Of a DNA stretch of 38,457 nt, positions 1 to 8,230 are shown in pieces. Every line of letters starts with the position of its first letter. The stretch's first letter is position 1. The translations under genes and the position numbers were made by a program. The stretch comes from JASLCR01 sp036405515 (GTDB lineage Bacteria > Patescibacteriota > Saccharimonadia > Saccharimonadales > Saccharimonadaceae). Below the pieces are notes generated by a model. It ran no database searches. It saw nothing but the letters and a program-made list of their open reading frames with translations, and was not told the DNA's origin. Where the stretch lies: NCBI GenBank assembly GCA_036405515.1, contig DASWXM010000018.1:1-38457 (forward strand), given 5' to 3'.

Positions 1-465
1 AGCTAGTGCGACTTTGGCGAGATGACGAATACTGTTTGAATTTACCGTGCTAAATTCTGGTCCTTTTAAAATCACTGGCACACCAATCTCCCGGACCAAC
101 CGTGTTGCCACCTCATCGTTAAGCCCTTCCACTCCGGTGCTCAGTGGTGTATCGATATCAATATAAAAATCGTGACGGGGTGTACCAACTGGCTGATATA
201 ACATACTTGTGTAGTCGATACCAAAATCTGTCTCACTCTCAAATACCCGCCGGGTACCTATGGCATTTCCACGCGAATCATGGAGTATGCGTATGCCGTC
301 AACCTCCTCATGCCGTACTAAGTTAGGATTAAAAATCGGCACTTCCGTGCCGTCTGGTAAATCATCGTAAGTTTTTACATTCTTCACATCCTGCATAGCG
401 CGCTGCCATAGCGTTTCATGCGATGGCGCAACAATATCTCGGAATGCTCGAGCAGGTGATTTCAT
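1..465 (-). CDS. Unidentified protein, 5' part only (runs off the window start)
   Basis: An open minus-strand frame starts with ATG at 465 and continues without a stop to base 1, giving about 155 residues of an incomplete protein. The start is supported by AGGTAG about 6 nt upstream and by a promoter-like pair further up. The translation is soluble and hydrophilic, with a segment (GVPVILKGPEFST) followed by an alanine-rich helix. It could be the beginning of an alpha/beta hydrolase-like enzyme, but that is only an impression. The gene is divergent from the sensor kinase at 641. Its C-terminus lies outside the window, so no function is assigned. Confidence 0.6.
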   Translation of the reverse strand, partial: MKSPARAFRDIVAPSHETLWQRAMQDVKNVKTYDDLPDGTEVPIFNPNLVRHEEVDGIRILHDSRGNAIGTRRVFESETDFGIDYTSMLYQPVGTPRHDFYIDIDTPLSTGVEGLNDEVATRLVREIGVPVILKGPEFSTVNSNSIRHLAKVALA

Positions 466-508
466 GTCTATCTACCTCGTGTTTGCTATTACCTAGTCTG
501 TGAAGATT

Positions 509-536
509 AGTATACTCGCCAAATCCCAAAAAACAA
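509..536 (-). promoter_or_regulatory. Promoter of the partial minus gene
   Basis: On the minus strand TTGTTT (536-531) is followed after 16 nt by TATACT (514-509). This leaves a leader of about 35-40 nt with AGGTAG before the ATG at 465. Confidence 0.5.
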
Positions 537-640
537 TAGCATTTTATAAGGCTTTTTGACATAATGAAAAGCAAGACAATTAGGGGGCACCAATCAAACC
601 GCTGACCATAACTACCTTCTGGCATCGACGCATCGCTGAA

Positions 641-2698
641 GTGACGATGTTTGTTGGCTTGCTCATGATACTTCTTTACCTGTTGCCGTATTTTATCAGC
701 CTCGGCAGTGTTGGCGACGCGCTTATCATTCCGGACTGGGGAGCAGGACTCGCCGCGGTTACACTCCTATATAGTTTCATTCTTTATCTCTGGCCACCAA
801 AGAAATCCTTGTTCGCAGGATCGTTCACGATCTACCTTCTACTCGTCATCATGGCTGGTGCACTCATTATGAATACTGGCAGTGCGTACTCTGCGTTCAT
901 ATCTCTCTGGATACTCCTGGGAGTATTCGCGAGCGTGTTTGGACTAGGTGGCATTGGCGCAGTGTTCCTTTTTACGATTGGATACATCGCCTATCTTTTT
1001 GCGACAAGTGATCATCCGCCGATTGGTCAAATTACAGTATTGTCAGCAAGTACCGTCACCTCCTTAATCGCAGGTTTTATTATCTTTCACAGCAAGTCGA
1101 GGAAAAACGTCGTTGAAGAGAGTACTTATCACGAGCTCGCCTCTGAACTTAGCCAGGTTTCCAATCAGGCAGAAGTAGTGATCAAGGCCATTGATGATGG
1201 AGTTATCTCGATTGACAGCAAGGGAAACATTCAACTAATCAACCCGGCTGCTCAGCGTATTCTTGGCTGGGGTAACGCTGAAGCGCTAAAACTAAACTAC
1301 GCCTCTGTGCTCAAACTCTCTGATGACAAAAACCAGGCCGTGACAGATGCAACTGATCCAATCGCAAAAGTGCTAGCCACTAATCATGATGAGCACACAA
1401 AATCTCTCTATGCCACTACAGGCGGCGGTAAACGCATCCTGCTCTCACTCGTGGTCTCACCAGTCGGACAAATCGGAGAAGGGGCAATCGTTGTATTTCG
1501 TGATATCACAAAAGAAAGTGCCGAAGAGCGTGAGCAGGCTGAGTTTATCTCTACCGCGAGTCACGAAATGCGCACCCCCGTAGCCAGTATCGAAGGATAC
1601 CTCGGCCTTGCGCTCAACCCAAATACCGCTACTATCGACGAAAAAGCACGAGACTTTATTACCAAAGCTCATGAATCTGCACAACACCTGGGACGCCTCT
1701 TCCAGGATCTACTTGATGTCAGCAAGGCAGACGATGGACGGCTTTCCAATCATCCCAAGATCGTTGATGTAGTTGAATATGTGGGGAACGTTGTCGAAGG
1801 CCTAGAGCAGAGGGCGAAAGAAAAAGGTCTCCGCCTATTCTACAAGCCCCGACCCGATGGAGAACAGGTGGGTGATCGTATGATGTCACCGGTATTTTAC
1901 GCTAATGTCGACAATGATCATCTACGCGAAGTGGTAGCAAATCTTGTTGAGAACGCTATTAAGTACACCCCGAAAGGTGATGTTATTGTTGATGTTAGTG
2001 GTGACGACGATCATGTAACGATTAGTATCCAAGATAGTGGTATTGGTATCGCAAAAGAAGACTCGCTTCACTTATTCCAGAAATTTTACCGTATTGATAA
2101 CTCAGCAACTCGTGAGATTGGCGGTACCGGTCTCGGATTATATCTTTGTCGGCGGCTTGCCGAAGTCATGGGTGGACGCATCTGGCTTGATAGTGAGCTC
2201 GGCAAGGGAAGTACATTCTACTTAGAGATACCTCGCACCGATCGTCTGGAAGCCATGCGAATGCTTGAGGCAAACGAGACAGAAATTATCAGTGAAGCTG
2301 TGACTGATGAAGTACTCGAGGATACTCCCATTGATCAAATAACCCCAGCAGCAGTTACTACCACGTCAAGTCCTATACCTCCATCATCAGCACCAGCACT
2401 TCAGCCTCAGCCACAACAACCTGCGCCAATTGCAGTGCTACCACCACAACCACCAGCGCCAAGTCCTACACCTGCCACTGCACCCACAAACACTCCGACA
2501 TTTATATCGCCAGGTTCGCAGCCTACACCAACACCTCTATCGCAGCAACCCACCGCTTCTCCTGCGGTACCGGCAGCGCCAACTTTAGCGACGATCGAAC
2601 AAAATCCAAGTCAGTATACAGCTGCTGCCCGGCCATCAAATTCCATGCAGATTCCAGTACGTGGACCAGGGGATATGAATAATCCACCAAGGAGCTAG
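641..2698 (+). CDS. Membrane sensor histidine kinase with PAS domain and Pro-rich tail
   Basis: Two-component sensor kinase of 685 residues. About six hydrophobic segments fill residues 1-150. A PAS-like domain follows (about 165-290, containing DGVISID and NPAAQRILGW). The HisKA dimerisation domain carries the phospho-acceptor His308 in SHEMRTP. The HATPase domain shows the N box (NLVENAIKYTP, about 434-444), DSGIGI, FQKFYRID and GGTGLGLYL. The last roughly 115 residues are a low-complexity Pro/Ala/Thr/Gln tail, unusual for a kinase. The start is ambiguous: GTG at 641 or ATG at 647, neither with a good Shine-Dalgarno. The response regulator begins 36 nt downstream and has a similar tail, so the two are almost certainly partners. 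The signal sensed is not evident; the multi-pass N-terminus suggests a membrane-linked cue. Confidence 0.93.
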   Translation: MTMFVGLLMILLYLLPYFISLGSVGDALIIPDWGAGLAAVTLLYSFILYLWPPKKSLFAGSFTIYLLLVIMAGALIMNTGSAYSAFISLWILLGVFASVFGLGGIGAVFLFTIGYIAYLFATSDHPPIGQITVLSASTVTSLIAGFIIFHSKSRKNVVEESTYHELASELSQVSNQAEVVIKAIDDGVISIDSKGNIQLINPAAQRILGWGNAEALKLNYASVLKLSDDKNQAVTDATDPIAKVLATNHDEHTKSLYATTGGGKRILLSLVVSPVGQIGEGAIVVFRDITKESAEEREQAEFISTASHEMRTPVASIEGYLGLALNPNTATIDEKARDFITKAHESAQHLGRLFQDLLDVSKADDGRLSNHPKIVDVVEYVGNVVEGLEQRAKEKGLRLFYKPRPDGEQVGDRMMSPVFYANVDNDHLREVVANLVENAIKYTPKGDVIVDVSGDDDHVTISIQDSGIGIAKEDSLHLFQKFYRIDNSATREIGGTGLGLYLCRRLAEVMGGRIWLDSELGKGSTFYLEIPRTDRLEAMRMLEANETEIISEAVTDEVLEDTPIDQITPAAVTTTSSPIPPSSAPALQPQPQQPAPIAVLPPQPPAPSPTPATAPTNTPTFISPGSQPTPTPLSQQPTASPAVPAAPTLATIEQNPSQYTAAARPSNSMQIPVRGPGDMNNPPRS

Positions 2699-2718
2699 TA
2701 TTTTTAGAAACGCTTATG

Positions 2719-2724
2719 TATAGT
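2719..2724 (+). promoter_or_regulatory. -10 element close to the response regulator start
   Basis: TATAGT ends 10 nt before the ATG at 2735. AGGAGC (2725-2730) lies between them, so the gene may be read both from the kinase mRNA and from a short-leader transcript. No convincing -35 is seen. Confidence 0.4.
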
Positions 2725-2734
2725 AGGAGCTAGT

Positions 2735-3697
2735 ATGACGAAAATTTTACTTGTAGAAGACGATAAGAGCCTGCGCGAGATTTATGGCGTGCGCCTGCTC
2801 GCCGAAGGCTATGACATCATTAGCGCTGGTGATGGTGAGGCTGCACTTGCGATGGCAATCAAAGATCGTCCATCTCTTATCGTCTCAGATGTCATGATGC
2901 CGAAGATATCGGGCTTTGATATGCTCGACATTCTCCGTTCCACCACCGAAACAAAAGATATTAAGGTAATCATGATGACCGCACTGTCTTCTGATGATCA
3001 GCGAAAACGAGGCGAACAGCTTGGTGCAGACAAATATCTTGTGAAGTCACAAGTTGGCATCGAGGATGTAGTGCGTGCCGTTCATGAAGTTCTCGGTGAC
3101 TCACCACTTGCCGGCGCTACTGCAACCGCGTTTCCTCCTACAGCAAGCAGCCCTGCACCAAATACTATTCCAGCACCCGCCGCACCAGCTCCATCAATGC
3201 CTACGCCAACACCTATAGCTACTCCAGCACCGACCGCGCCCACACCTCAGCCTGTCGCACCGACCGCTAGCACAATCCCGTCTCCGAGCTCTAATACTGC
3301 AAACGGCAGCGCACTTCCACAGCCGACTGCGCCGTTTTCTACGCCTCGGCCAGGCGGGCTTGCGAGTCGGGTCATCCAACCGATCGAGCGCAATGAACCC
3401 ACACCAGCAGTGATTGCTGATCAGATCGAGAAAGAACTTGGTAGTGCAATAGAAGCACCGGCCATGCCCACAACACCACCAGCTCCAGTAGCTGGCCCTC
3501 AGACACCTGAGCCAACACCTTCGGTAACCCCAGCACCGGCCAAGCCAGTAATATCTGCGCCTCAGCCGCCAGCAGCATCAGACACGCCTGCTCCCGCTCC
3601 GTTTCAGGCGCCAGTTCCACCAACCCCTCCTGTTTCGACAATTCCTCCTATTAGTTACGAGGAAACTACTCCGGGCTCCTCACAGCAGACAACGTAG
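2735..3697 (+). CDS. Response regulator: REC domain with long Pro/Ala-rich tail
   Basis: Residues 1-120 form a CheY-like receiver with the acidic pair Asp9/Asp10, phospho-acceptor Asp52 (SDVMMP), Thr82 and Lys104. No DNA-binding or enzymatic output domain follows. Residues about 125-320 are instead a low-complexity tail rich in Pro, Ala and Thr, with a short more ordered island (about 210-240, containing ASRVIQPIERNEP). The partner kinase directly upstream has a comparable tail. Output is therefore likely by protein contact rather than by direct transcription control; this is inference. The start ATG at 2735 has AGGAGC 4 nt upstream. Confidence 0.9.
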   Translation: MTKILLVEDDKSLREIYGVRLLAEGYDIISAGDGEAALAMAIKDRPSLIVSDVMMPKISGFDMLDILRSTTETKDIKVIMMTALSSDDQRKRGEQLGADKYLVKSQVGIEDVVRAVHEVLGDSPLAGATATAFPPTASSPAPNTIPAPAAPAPSMPTPTPIATPAPTAPTPQPVAPTASTIPSPSSNTANGSALPQPTAPFSTPRPGGLASRVIQPIERNEPTPAVIADQIEKELGSAIEAPAMPTTPPAPVAGPQTPEPTPSVTPAPAKPVISAPQPPAASDTPAPAPFQAPVPPTPPVSTIPPISYEETTPGSSQQTT

Positions 3698-3705
3698 TTG
3701 TCCTG

Positions 3706-3711
3706 TATAAT
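3706..3711 (+). promoter_or_regulatory. -10 element directly before the pseudouridine synthase start
   Basis: A perfect TATAAT ends 6 nt before the ATG at 3718, so the predicted +1 falls on or next to the start codon. There is no Shine-Dalgarno. No clear -35 is seen at 16-18 nt. Confidence 0.5.
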
Positions 3712-3717
3712 CTCAGT

Positions 3718-4419
3718 ATGGCCACTACAGAATCCCATGAGGAGAGAATTAATAAGTTACTCGCACTTCGACTTGGTATTGCACGCCGAGAGGCTGATGA
3801 GCTCATCGCTAAGAAACGAGTGCAAGTAGACGGTAAGCCGGCAGCGCTCGGTCAGCGTATTCATGATAACTCGCGCGTTACTGTCGATGGCAAGCCTCTC
3901 GAAACTTCCACCGTACTCACTTACTTAGCCCTACACAAGCCTGCAGGATATGTCTGCTCGCGACGCAGGCAAGGGGATACACCGACCATCTACGAGCTTC
4001 TTCCAGAAAGGTATCACAACCTAAAGCTCGTCGGTCGTCTTGATAAAGATTCGTCAGGTATTATCTTACTGACAAATGACGGTGATTTTGCTCATCAGAT
4101 GACTCATCCCAAATTTCATAAAATAAAGCTATATGAAGTTGAGCTAGATATACCTTTACAGCCACTTCATCGCCAAATGATCAGCGACTTTGGTGTCATA
4201 CTCGAAGATGGTAAAAGTCAATTCCAGCTCGAACGCCTTCACGAAGGGGACGATCACGCATGGCGTATTACGATGAGCGAAGGACGTAACCGCCAGATCC
4301 GTCGCACATTTGCGTCACTCGGATATGCAGTCGCAAAGCTTCACCGTACTCAGTTCGGCCCATATCGACTCGACCAGCTGAGCGAGGGCGCTACTGCAAC
4401 TGTAGATCATCAGACATAG
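3718..4419 (+). CDS. RsuA/RluB-family rRNA pseudouridine synthase
   Basis: Enzyme of 233 residues that isomerises a specific uridine of ribosomal RNA to pseudouridine. An S4 RNA-binding domain occupies roughly residues 10-60 (RLGIARREADELI). The catalytic motif GRLDKDSSG lies at 106-114 with Asp109 as the expected nucleophile, and the C-terminal RNRQIRR segment typical of the RsuA/RluB/RluE group is present. Length and domain order are normal. The exact rRNA target cannot be told from the sequence. The 3' end overlaps by 29 bp, tail to tail, with the small minus-strand gene ending at 4391. Confidence 0.92.
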   Translation: MATTESHEERINKLLALRLGIARREADELIAKKRVQVDGKPAALGQRIHDNSRVTVDGKPLETSTVLTYLALHKPAGYVCSRRRQGDTPTIYELLPERYHNLKLVGRLDKDSSGIILLTNDGDFAHQMTHPKFHKIKLYEVELDIPLQPLHRQMISDFGVILEDGKSQFQLERLHEGDDHAWRITMSEGRNRQIRRTFASLGYAVAKLHRTQFGPYRLDQLSEGATATVDHQT

Positions 4420-4636
4420 TAGAGTAGGCAATACAAAGCATCGCCCGAAGACGCCGAGCTGTAGCAGCGGCGGCTTTTCTGCTCTCGACAGGAATCTGAT
4501 AGATAAAACCTGGCATGAACACATCAACCGCAGTACCGGCGAGAAGATCTATTTGACCTTGTAGTCGGCGAGACTCCTGGAGAGCTTTCATAGTCTCAGC
4601 AGGACTAAACTGCTTATCAGGTTGTTGTAATTCCAT
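4391..4636 (-). CDS. Small hypothetical protein (81 aa)
   Basis: I do not recognise a family. The 81-residue product is mostly helical, with an Ala/Arg-rich segment (SRKAAAATARRLRAML) near the C-terminus. The gene is supported mainly by its start region: on the minus strand TTGAAT, 16 nt, then TATAAT, which ends 10 nt before the ATG. This is the same short-leader layout seen at der, pth and others. It overlaps the end of the pseudouridine synthase by 29 bp on the opposite strand. Confidence 0.6.
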   Translation of the reverse strand: MELQQPDKQFSPAETMKALQESRRLQGQIDLLAGTAVDVFMPGFIYQIPVESRKAAAATARRLRAMLCIAYSTMSDDLQLQ

Positions 4637-4646
4637 AATGACGGCT

Positions 4647-4674
4647 ATTATAACCTAAATTCGTATATATTCAA
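4647..4674 (-). promoter_or_regulatory. Promoter of the 81-aa minus gene
   Basis: TTGAAT (4674-4669), 16 nt spacer, TATAAT (4652-4647) on the minus strand, with 10 nt to the start codon at 4636. Confidence 0.6.
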
Positions 4675-4719
4675 ATATATCTTATTTTGCTTATGCTCGC
4701 ATAATCTCATTACCTCTGT

Positions 4720-4725
4720 TATAGT
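4720..4725 (+). promoter_or_regulatory. -10 element of der
   Basis: TATAGT ends 11 nt before the ATG at 4737. No Shine-Dalgarno is seen. The -35 is not clear. Confidence 0.45.
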
Positions 4726-4736
4726 AATACATACTT

Positions 4737-6152
4737 ATGTCCACCAAACTACCTACCGTAGCGATTATTGGCCAAGCGAACGTCGGAAAGAGTTCGCTCT
4801 TTAATCGTATGGTCCGTGCACAACAGGCAATCGTCGCCCGCGAAGCCGGCACTACACGTGACAACGTGCTCGGCAAGGTTGAGTTTCATGGTAAGCAATT
4901 TTGGCTCGTTGATACTGCTGGTCTTAAGGACCCTAACGATGAATTTGAAGCCAGCATCCAAGAGCAAATCGTGGAAGCAGCCGATGCCGCCGATGTCATC
5001 CTTGTAGTTGTCAACAGCGCTCAATATCCAAGCGATGATGATCGCTTCGTGGCCAAGAAGGCTCTTAAAAGCAAAAAGCCTGTTATCCTTGTCACAAATA
5101 AAGCGGATCTCAAAGATAGTCTTCCTGATGACGAATTCCGCCGCCTTGGTGTCAAAACCATCATTCGCACCAGCGCCGAACACAATTCAGGCATCGTTGA
5201 CGTTCTTAATGAGATTATCGACATTATCCCAGCTGCCCGCGAGCGTGAAGATGACGACACACTGCGTATCGCACTCATTGGCCGCCCAAATGTTGGCAAG
5301 AGCCATCTATTTAATACACTTGCAGGCAAACAACAGGCAATCGTGGCAAATATTGCCGGCACTACTCGTGATGTTAACCGTGTACCACTCAAGTATCACG
5401 GTCGATCAATCGAGCTGCTCGATACAGCAGGCATTCGTCGCCAAGGCAAGCAAGAAGTTGGCATTGAAAAATTTAGCGTACTTCGCACACTTCAGGCCAT
5501 CGAAGAGTCAGATGTTTGTCTGCTCCTGATGGATGTCAATGAACTTAGTACCCAGCTTGACCAGCGCCTCGCAGGTATTATCGCCGAGGCAGGAAAAGGT
5601 ATGATTATCGTTGTCAGCAAATGGGATAGTCTTGAGAATAAAGAGGACGAGGAAGGTAAAGCCACTTCTGACTATATTGCTCGCAAGATCAGTTACGACT
5701 TCAAGTTTACTCCGTGGGCACCACTTATTTTCACCAGCTCTGTCACAGGGCAAAATGTCAGCAAGATTTTCGAGCTCGTTACCCAGATCGACACACGCCG
5801 AAAGCAAGAGACTAAGACACGTGTATTGAACGACCTCCTTCAAAAAGCGCTTGTCAAGCATCCACCAGCCGGTCTCAAGAACACCTATCCAAAGCTTCGC
5901 TACATGGTTCAGACCGACACAACACCTCCTTGGTTTGTTATCTACGGTTCAAACCTTAAGTTCCTCCACTGGAGCTACAAACGCTATCTTGAACGACTTT
6001 TACGTGAAACTTACGACTATAGTGGCACACCAGTCAAATTCAGCTACCGTGACGAAAAGCAGATCAAAGCCAACAAAGAACGTATCGCTGCTGGCAAAGA
6101 GCCAGTAACAAAAGCCTACAAAAAGGCCAAAGAAGCAGAAAAAGAGCTCTAA
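4737..6152 (+). CDS. der: Ribosome assembly GTPase Der (EngA)
   Basis: Double-GTPase of 471 residues required for maturation of the 50S ribosomal subunit. The first G domain has P-loop GQANVGKS (about 12-19), DTAG and NKAD. The second has GRPNVGKS (from residue 182), DTAG and the SKWD specificity motif. A KH-like C-terminal domain follows, with a Lys-rich end. The tandem G-domain layout is diagnostic of Der. The first P-loop reads GQANVGKS instead of the common GRPNVGKS, which keeps the catalytic positions. The start ATG at 4737 lies 11 nt after a -10 element. Confidence 0.97.
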   Translation: MSTKLPTVAIIGQANVGKSSLFNRMVRAQQAIVAREAGTTRDNVLGKVEFHGKQFWLVDTAGLKDPNDEFEASIQEQIVEAADAADVILVVVNSAQYPSDDDRFVAKKALKSKKPVILVTNKADLKDSLPDDEFRRLGVKTIIRTSAEHNSGIVDVLNEIIDIIPAAREREDDDTLRIALIGRPNVGKSHLFNTLAGKQQAIVANIAGTTRDVNRVPLKYHGRSIELLDTAGIRRQGKQEVGIEKFSVLRTLQAIEESDVCLLLMDVNELSTQLDQRLAGIIAEAGKGMIIVVSKWDSLENKEDEEGKATSDYIARKISYDFKFTPWAPLIFTSSVTGQNVSKIFELVTQIDTRRKQETKTRVLNDLLQKALVKHPPAGLKNTYPKLRYMVQTDTTPPWFVIYGSNLKFLHWSYKRYLERLLRETYDYSGTPVKFSYRDEKQIKANKERIAAGKEPVTKAYKKAKEAEKEL

Positions 6153-6195
6153 AAAGGAAAGAGCCTCGCACCTGGAAGGGAGCGAGGCTCTTTCC
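6151..6195 (-). terminator. Intrinsic terminator of the minus-strand membrane gene
   Basis: A perfect 14-bp stem (6156-6169 with 6182-6195) and a 12-nt loop. Read on the minus strand the stem is followed directly by TTTTT (6155-6151). It overlaps the der stop codon. Read in the plus direction there is no T run. Confidence 0.85.
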
Positions 6196-6221
6196 TTACA
6201 GGGGGGCGAGGCTTGTGAAGA

Positions 6222-6632
6222 TCAGGAGGCAGGTTGCGGCTCGAAAATGCCGAATCCCGCATTGTCATCCTCCTGGCGCAGGAACTTCGGAACATCCAGC
6301 TCCTCAGTCTCCTCCATGGACTCGCTCCGGACTGAAATCCGAGGTGAGTTCTTGTGTTGCTGAACGATAAGGCGTCCGTGACGCTTCGTCGTCCACCCGA
6401 TGACAGTGTCACCGAGACTGCCGAGACCGTGACCGATCACCGACAGGATAGTACCCATCACGCCGACCAGGGAGTAGATGATCTTCCAGGTAGTACGCAG
6501 CGTCAGTAGCGCCACGATGACCATGAAGATCGCCGCAGCCTTGACCGCAGACTCTCCTTCGACCATCATCAGCAGCCACAAGATGACTGCGATGACTGCA
6601 CCCTTGATGGCAGTGCTCTTGTACTCGTTCAT
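6222..6632 (-). CDS. Small membrane protein of unknown function (136 aa)
   Basis: The start is the ATG at 6632, preceded by AGGAGG with 5 nt spacing; a longer in-frame reading to 6725 would cross the promoter and is not used. The product has hydrophobic segments at about 10-25 and 30-45 and a third hydrophobic or amphipathic one at about 52-68. A polar C-terminal half follows, ending in an acidic EETEELD patch. No family is recognised. The gene is a complete unit with a strong promoter, a leader of about 55 nt, a strong Shine-Dalgarno and a terminator. Its base composition is richer in G and C than der and pth on either side, in line with the other small cassette genes of this window. Confidence 0.75.
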   Translation of the reverse strand: MNEYKSTAIKGAVIAVILWLLMMVEGESAVKAAAIFMVIVALLTLRTTWKIIYSLVGVMGTILSVIGHGLGSLGDTVIGWTTKRHGRLIVQQHKNSPRISVRSESMEETEELDVPKFLRQEDDNAGFGIFEPQPAS

Positions 6633-6696
6633 AGTTCCTCCTTGGGGAAGTAGCTCTCCAGACTGGTTCTGAAGGGCAAAGGAAATGAACTTTAGC

Positions 6697-6725
6697 ATTA
6701 TACTACATTTAATGTAATTAGTCAA
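6697..6725 (-). promoter_or_regulatory. Promoter of the 136-aa membrane gene
   Basis: On the minus strand TTGACT (6725-6720), 17 nt, TATAAT (6702-6697): near-consensus sigma70 type. It gives a leader of about 55-60 nt and lies back to back with the pth -10 element. Confidence 0.8.
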
Positions 6726-6730
6726 TAGTT

Positions 6731-6736
6731 TATACT
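6731..6736 (+). promoter_or_regulatory. -10 element of pth
   Basis: TATACT ends 11 nt before the pth ATG at 6748. No Shine-Dalgarno is present. Confidence 0.45.
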
Positions 6737-6747
6737 ATTTCACAGAT

Positions 6748-7302
6748 ATGAAGCTGATTATCGGACTCGGCAACCCGGAAGATAAATATAGTGGCACCCG
6801 ACATAATGTTGGCTTTTTCATGCTCGATCATCTAGCTTCGTCGTATCAGATAGATTTTCAGCCCAAGACAAAGTTTAAAGCACATATTGCCGAGCTATCT
6901 AAGGCAGGAGAAAAAGTATTCCTTGCCAAACCGACAACCTACTACAATAGTGTCGGTGAAAGTTACCGCGCGCTGACAGACTTCTACGATATAGCACCCG
7001 AGGATGTACTTATTATTGCCGATGATCTCGCACTACCTATAGGTACGCTGCGAACACGAATCGGTGGCTCAGACGCAGGCAATAACGGTATCAAAAGCAT
7101 CAATGCTCATGGAGGCGAACACACTAGACGACTGCGCGTAGGTATTAGTAATGATTTACGAATTCACATGTCGGATATTGATCTCGTACTCGGCAAATTC
7201 TCGTCAAAAGAAATCGACACGCTGGAAGGTTTATTACCACGCGTGTCGACTATCGTTGAAGATTTTATCACTAGCTCATTCGATACAACTACGCACCGCT
7301 AG
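6748..7302 (+). CDS. pth: Peptidyl-tRNA hydrolase
   Basis: Cytosolic esterase of 184 residues that releases tRNA from peptidyl-tRNA dropped by stalled ribosomes. Seen: GLGNP with Asn9, TRHNVGF with catalytic His19, the Asp92-Asp93 motif (ADDLALPIG) and GGSDAGNNGIKSI. The length is typical of the bacterial Pth family. Its stop codon shares the palindromic CTAG at 7299-7302 with the stop of the convergent ZIP transporter gene, so the two genes end within 4 bp. Confidence 0.96.
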   Translation: MKLIIGLGNPEDKYSGTRHNVGFFMLDHLASSYQIDFQPKTKFKAHIAELSKAGEKVFLAKPTTYYNSVGESYRALTDFYDIAPEDVLIIADDLALPIGTLRTRIGGSDAGNNGIKSINAHGGEHTRRLRVGISNDLRIHMSDIDLVLGKFSSKEIDTLEGLLPRVSTIVEDFITSSFDTTTHR

Positions 7303-8144
7303 TCTTCGTGATGGTGCCCCTCATGTTCATGTAGCATCTCTTCATGAGTACCATCATGATCAATCATTTCATTCTCATGGCCATGTGAATGAGGAGTTAG
7401 CTGAATCACTACTGCAAGCACCGCTACTCCAAGCAACAAAATTGCCGCCTGTACATTACCCTCGCGTCGCGACTTCTCATGGATATCCGGAATGATATCA
7501 CTCGCCGCAATGTAGATGAAGAAGCCGGCTGCAACTGCGAGAAGGGGAGTAGGGTCGAGATTCATCGCATCACCCAGCGCAAAGGTTGCTAGTGCGGTCA
7601 CAACAGTCGCCAGTGCACTGAGAAGATTCACGAGTATCACCTTGCGCGGCTTCATGCCTTTTCCAAGTAATATACCAAAATCGCCGATCTCTTGAGGAAT
7701 CTCATGTGCTGCTACAGCTAGAGCCGTACCGATGCCAGCCGCCGGATTGACAAGAAAAGCCGCCCCGATTGCCACGCCGTCGATCGCATTATGCAGCGTA
7801 TCACCGACAATCACCAGCCACTGATGCGTCTCATTCCGTTTGCCATGCGCGTGTTCGTGATGATGACTCTCGTGATGATGAAACCAGCTCAGTAAACGCT
7901 CGAGTACAAAAAAGCCCAAGAAACCGCCTAGTACATACCAAACAGTCTGGTGAATCCCAATTCCTTCGACTGCTTCAGGCAATACACCTAAGAATGCAGC
8001 CGCAAGCAGTGCACCCGCTCCAAACGGCATACCATATTTTATTGCCTTATCTCTTAAAATTTTATTACTCACCAACGCAATGCCACCAATCAGTGAAAAC
8101 ACACTGCCGACCAGCGTCCAAAAAAGTACTACTAAATAATCCAT
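7299..8144 (-). CDS. ZIP-family divalent metal transporter
   Basis: Membrane protein of 281 residues with about eight hydrophobic segments. The ZIP signature motifs are present: HNAIDGVAIG in one helix and AAHEIPQEIGD in the next, which in this family line the metal pore. A cytosolic His-rich loop (HHHESHHHEHAHG) and a His-rich C-terminus (ending EHEGHHHED) are typical metal-buffering regions. Zinc is the most likely substrate, with iron or manganese possible. The ATG at 8144 has AAGGA about 8 nt upstream. It is divergent from a Fur-family gene and shares its operator, so uptake is probably repressed when metal is plentiful. Confidence 0.93.
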   Translation of the reverse strand: MDYLVVLFWTLVGSVFSLIGGIALVSNKILRDKAIKYGMPFGAGALLAAAFLGVLPEAVEGIGIHQTVWYVLGGFLGFFVLERLLSWFHHHESHHHEHAHGKRNETHQWLVIVGDTLHNAIDGVAIGAAFLVNPAAGIGTALAVAAHEIPQEIGDFGILLGKGMKPRKVILVNLLSALATVVTALATFALGDAMNLDPTPLLAVAAGFFIYIAASDIIPDIHEKSRREGNVQAAILLLGVAVLAVVIQLTPHSHGHENEMIDHDGTHEEMLHEHEGHHHED

Positions 8145-8178
8145 TTTATTATCCTTTTATTTATTCTATTTGATCATT

Positions 8179-8208
8179 ACTATATCGAATAACAATTCCT
8201 TATTGCAA
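8179..8208 (-). promoter_or_regulatory. Promoter of the ZIP transporter gene
   Basis: On the minus strand TTGCAA (8208-8203), 18 nt, TATAGT (8184-8179). The -35 hexamer lies inside the left arm of the palindromic operator. Confidence 0.6.
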
Positions 8209-8223
8209 ATTTGTTGCAATAAG
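8199..8223. promoter_or_regulatory. Palindromic operator, probable Fur/Zur-family box
   Basis: A perfect 10-bp inverted repeat, CTTATTGCAA and TTGCAATAAG, separated by 5 nt. It sits between the divergent ZIP transporter and Fur-family genes. It covers the shared -35 hexamer of both promoters and the spacer of the regulator promoter. A partial half site (TTGCAAC) recurs at 8233-8239 next to the regulator start. Binding by the neighbouring regulator is inferred from position and symmetry. Confidence 0.75.
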
Positions 8224-8230
8224 CTATAGT
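8203..8230 (+). promoter_or_regulatory. Promoter of the Fur-family gene
   Basis: TTGCAA (8203-8208), 16 nt, TATAGT (8225-8230), then 9 nt to the ATG. TTGCAA is its own reverse complement, so the same six bases can act as -35 for both divergent promoters. Confidence 0.6.

Noticed and set aside
416..625. Minus-strand frame of 69 codons between the partial gene and the sensor kinase
   Set aside because: It overlaps the well-supported start of the partial minus gene on the same strand, lacks a Shine-Dalgarno or a suitably placed -10, and its Cys-rich translation does not look like a protein.
4749..5529. Long frames on both strands inside der (144 aa minus, 173 aa plus)
   Set aside because: They lie wholly inside der, whose motifs are complete, and have no start signals of their own; they are frame shadows.
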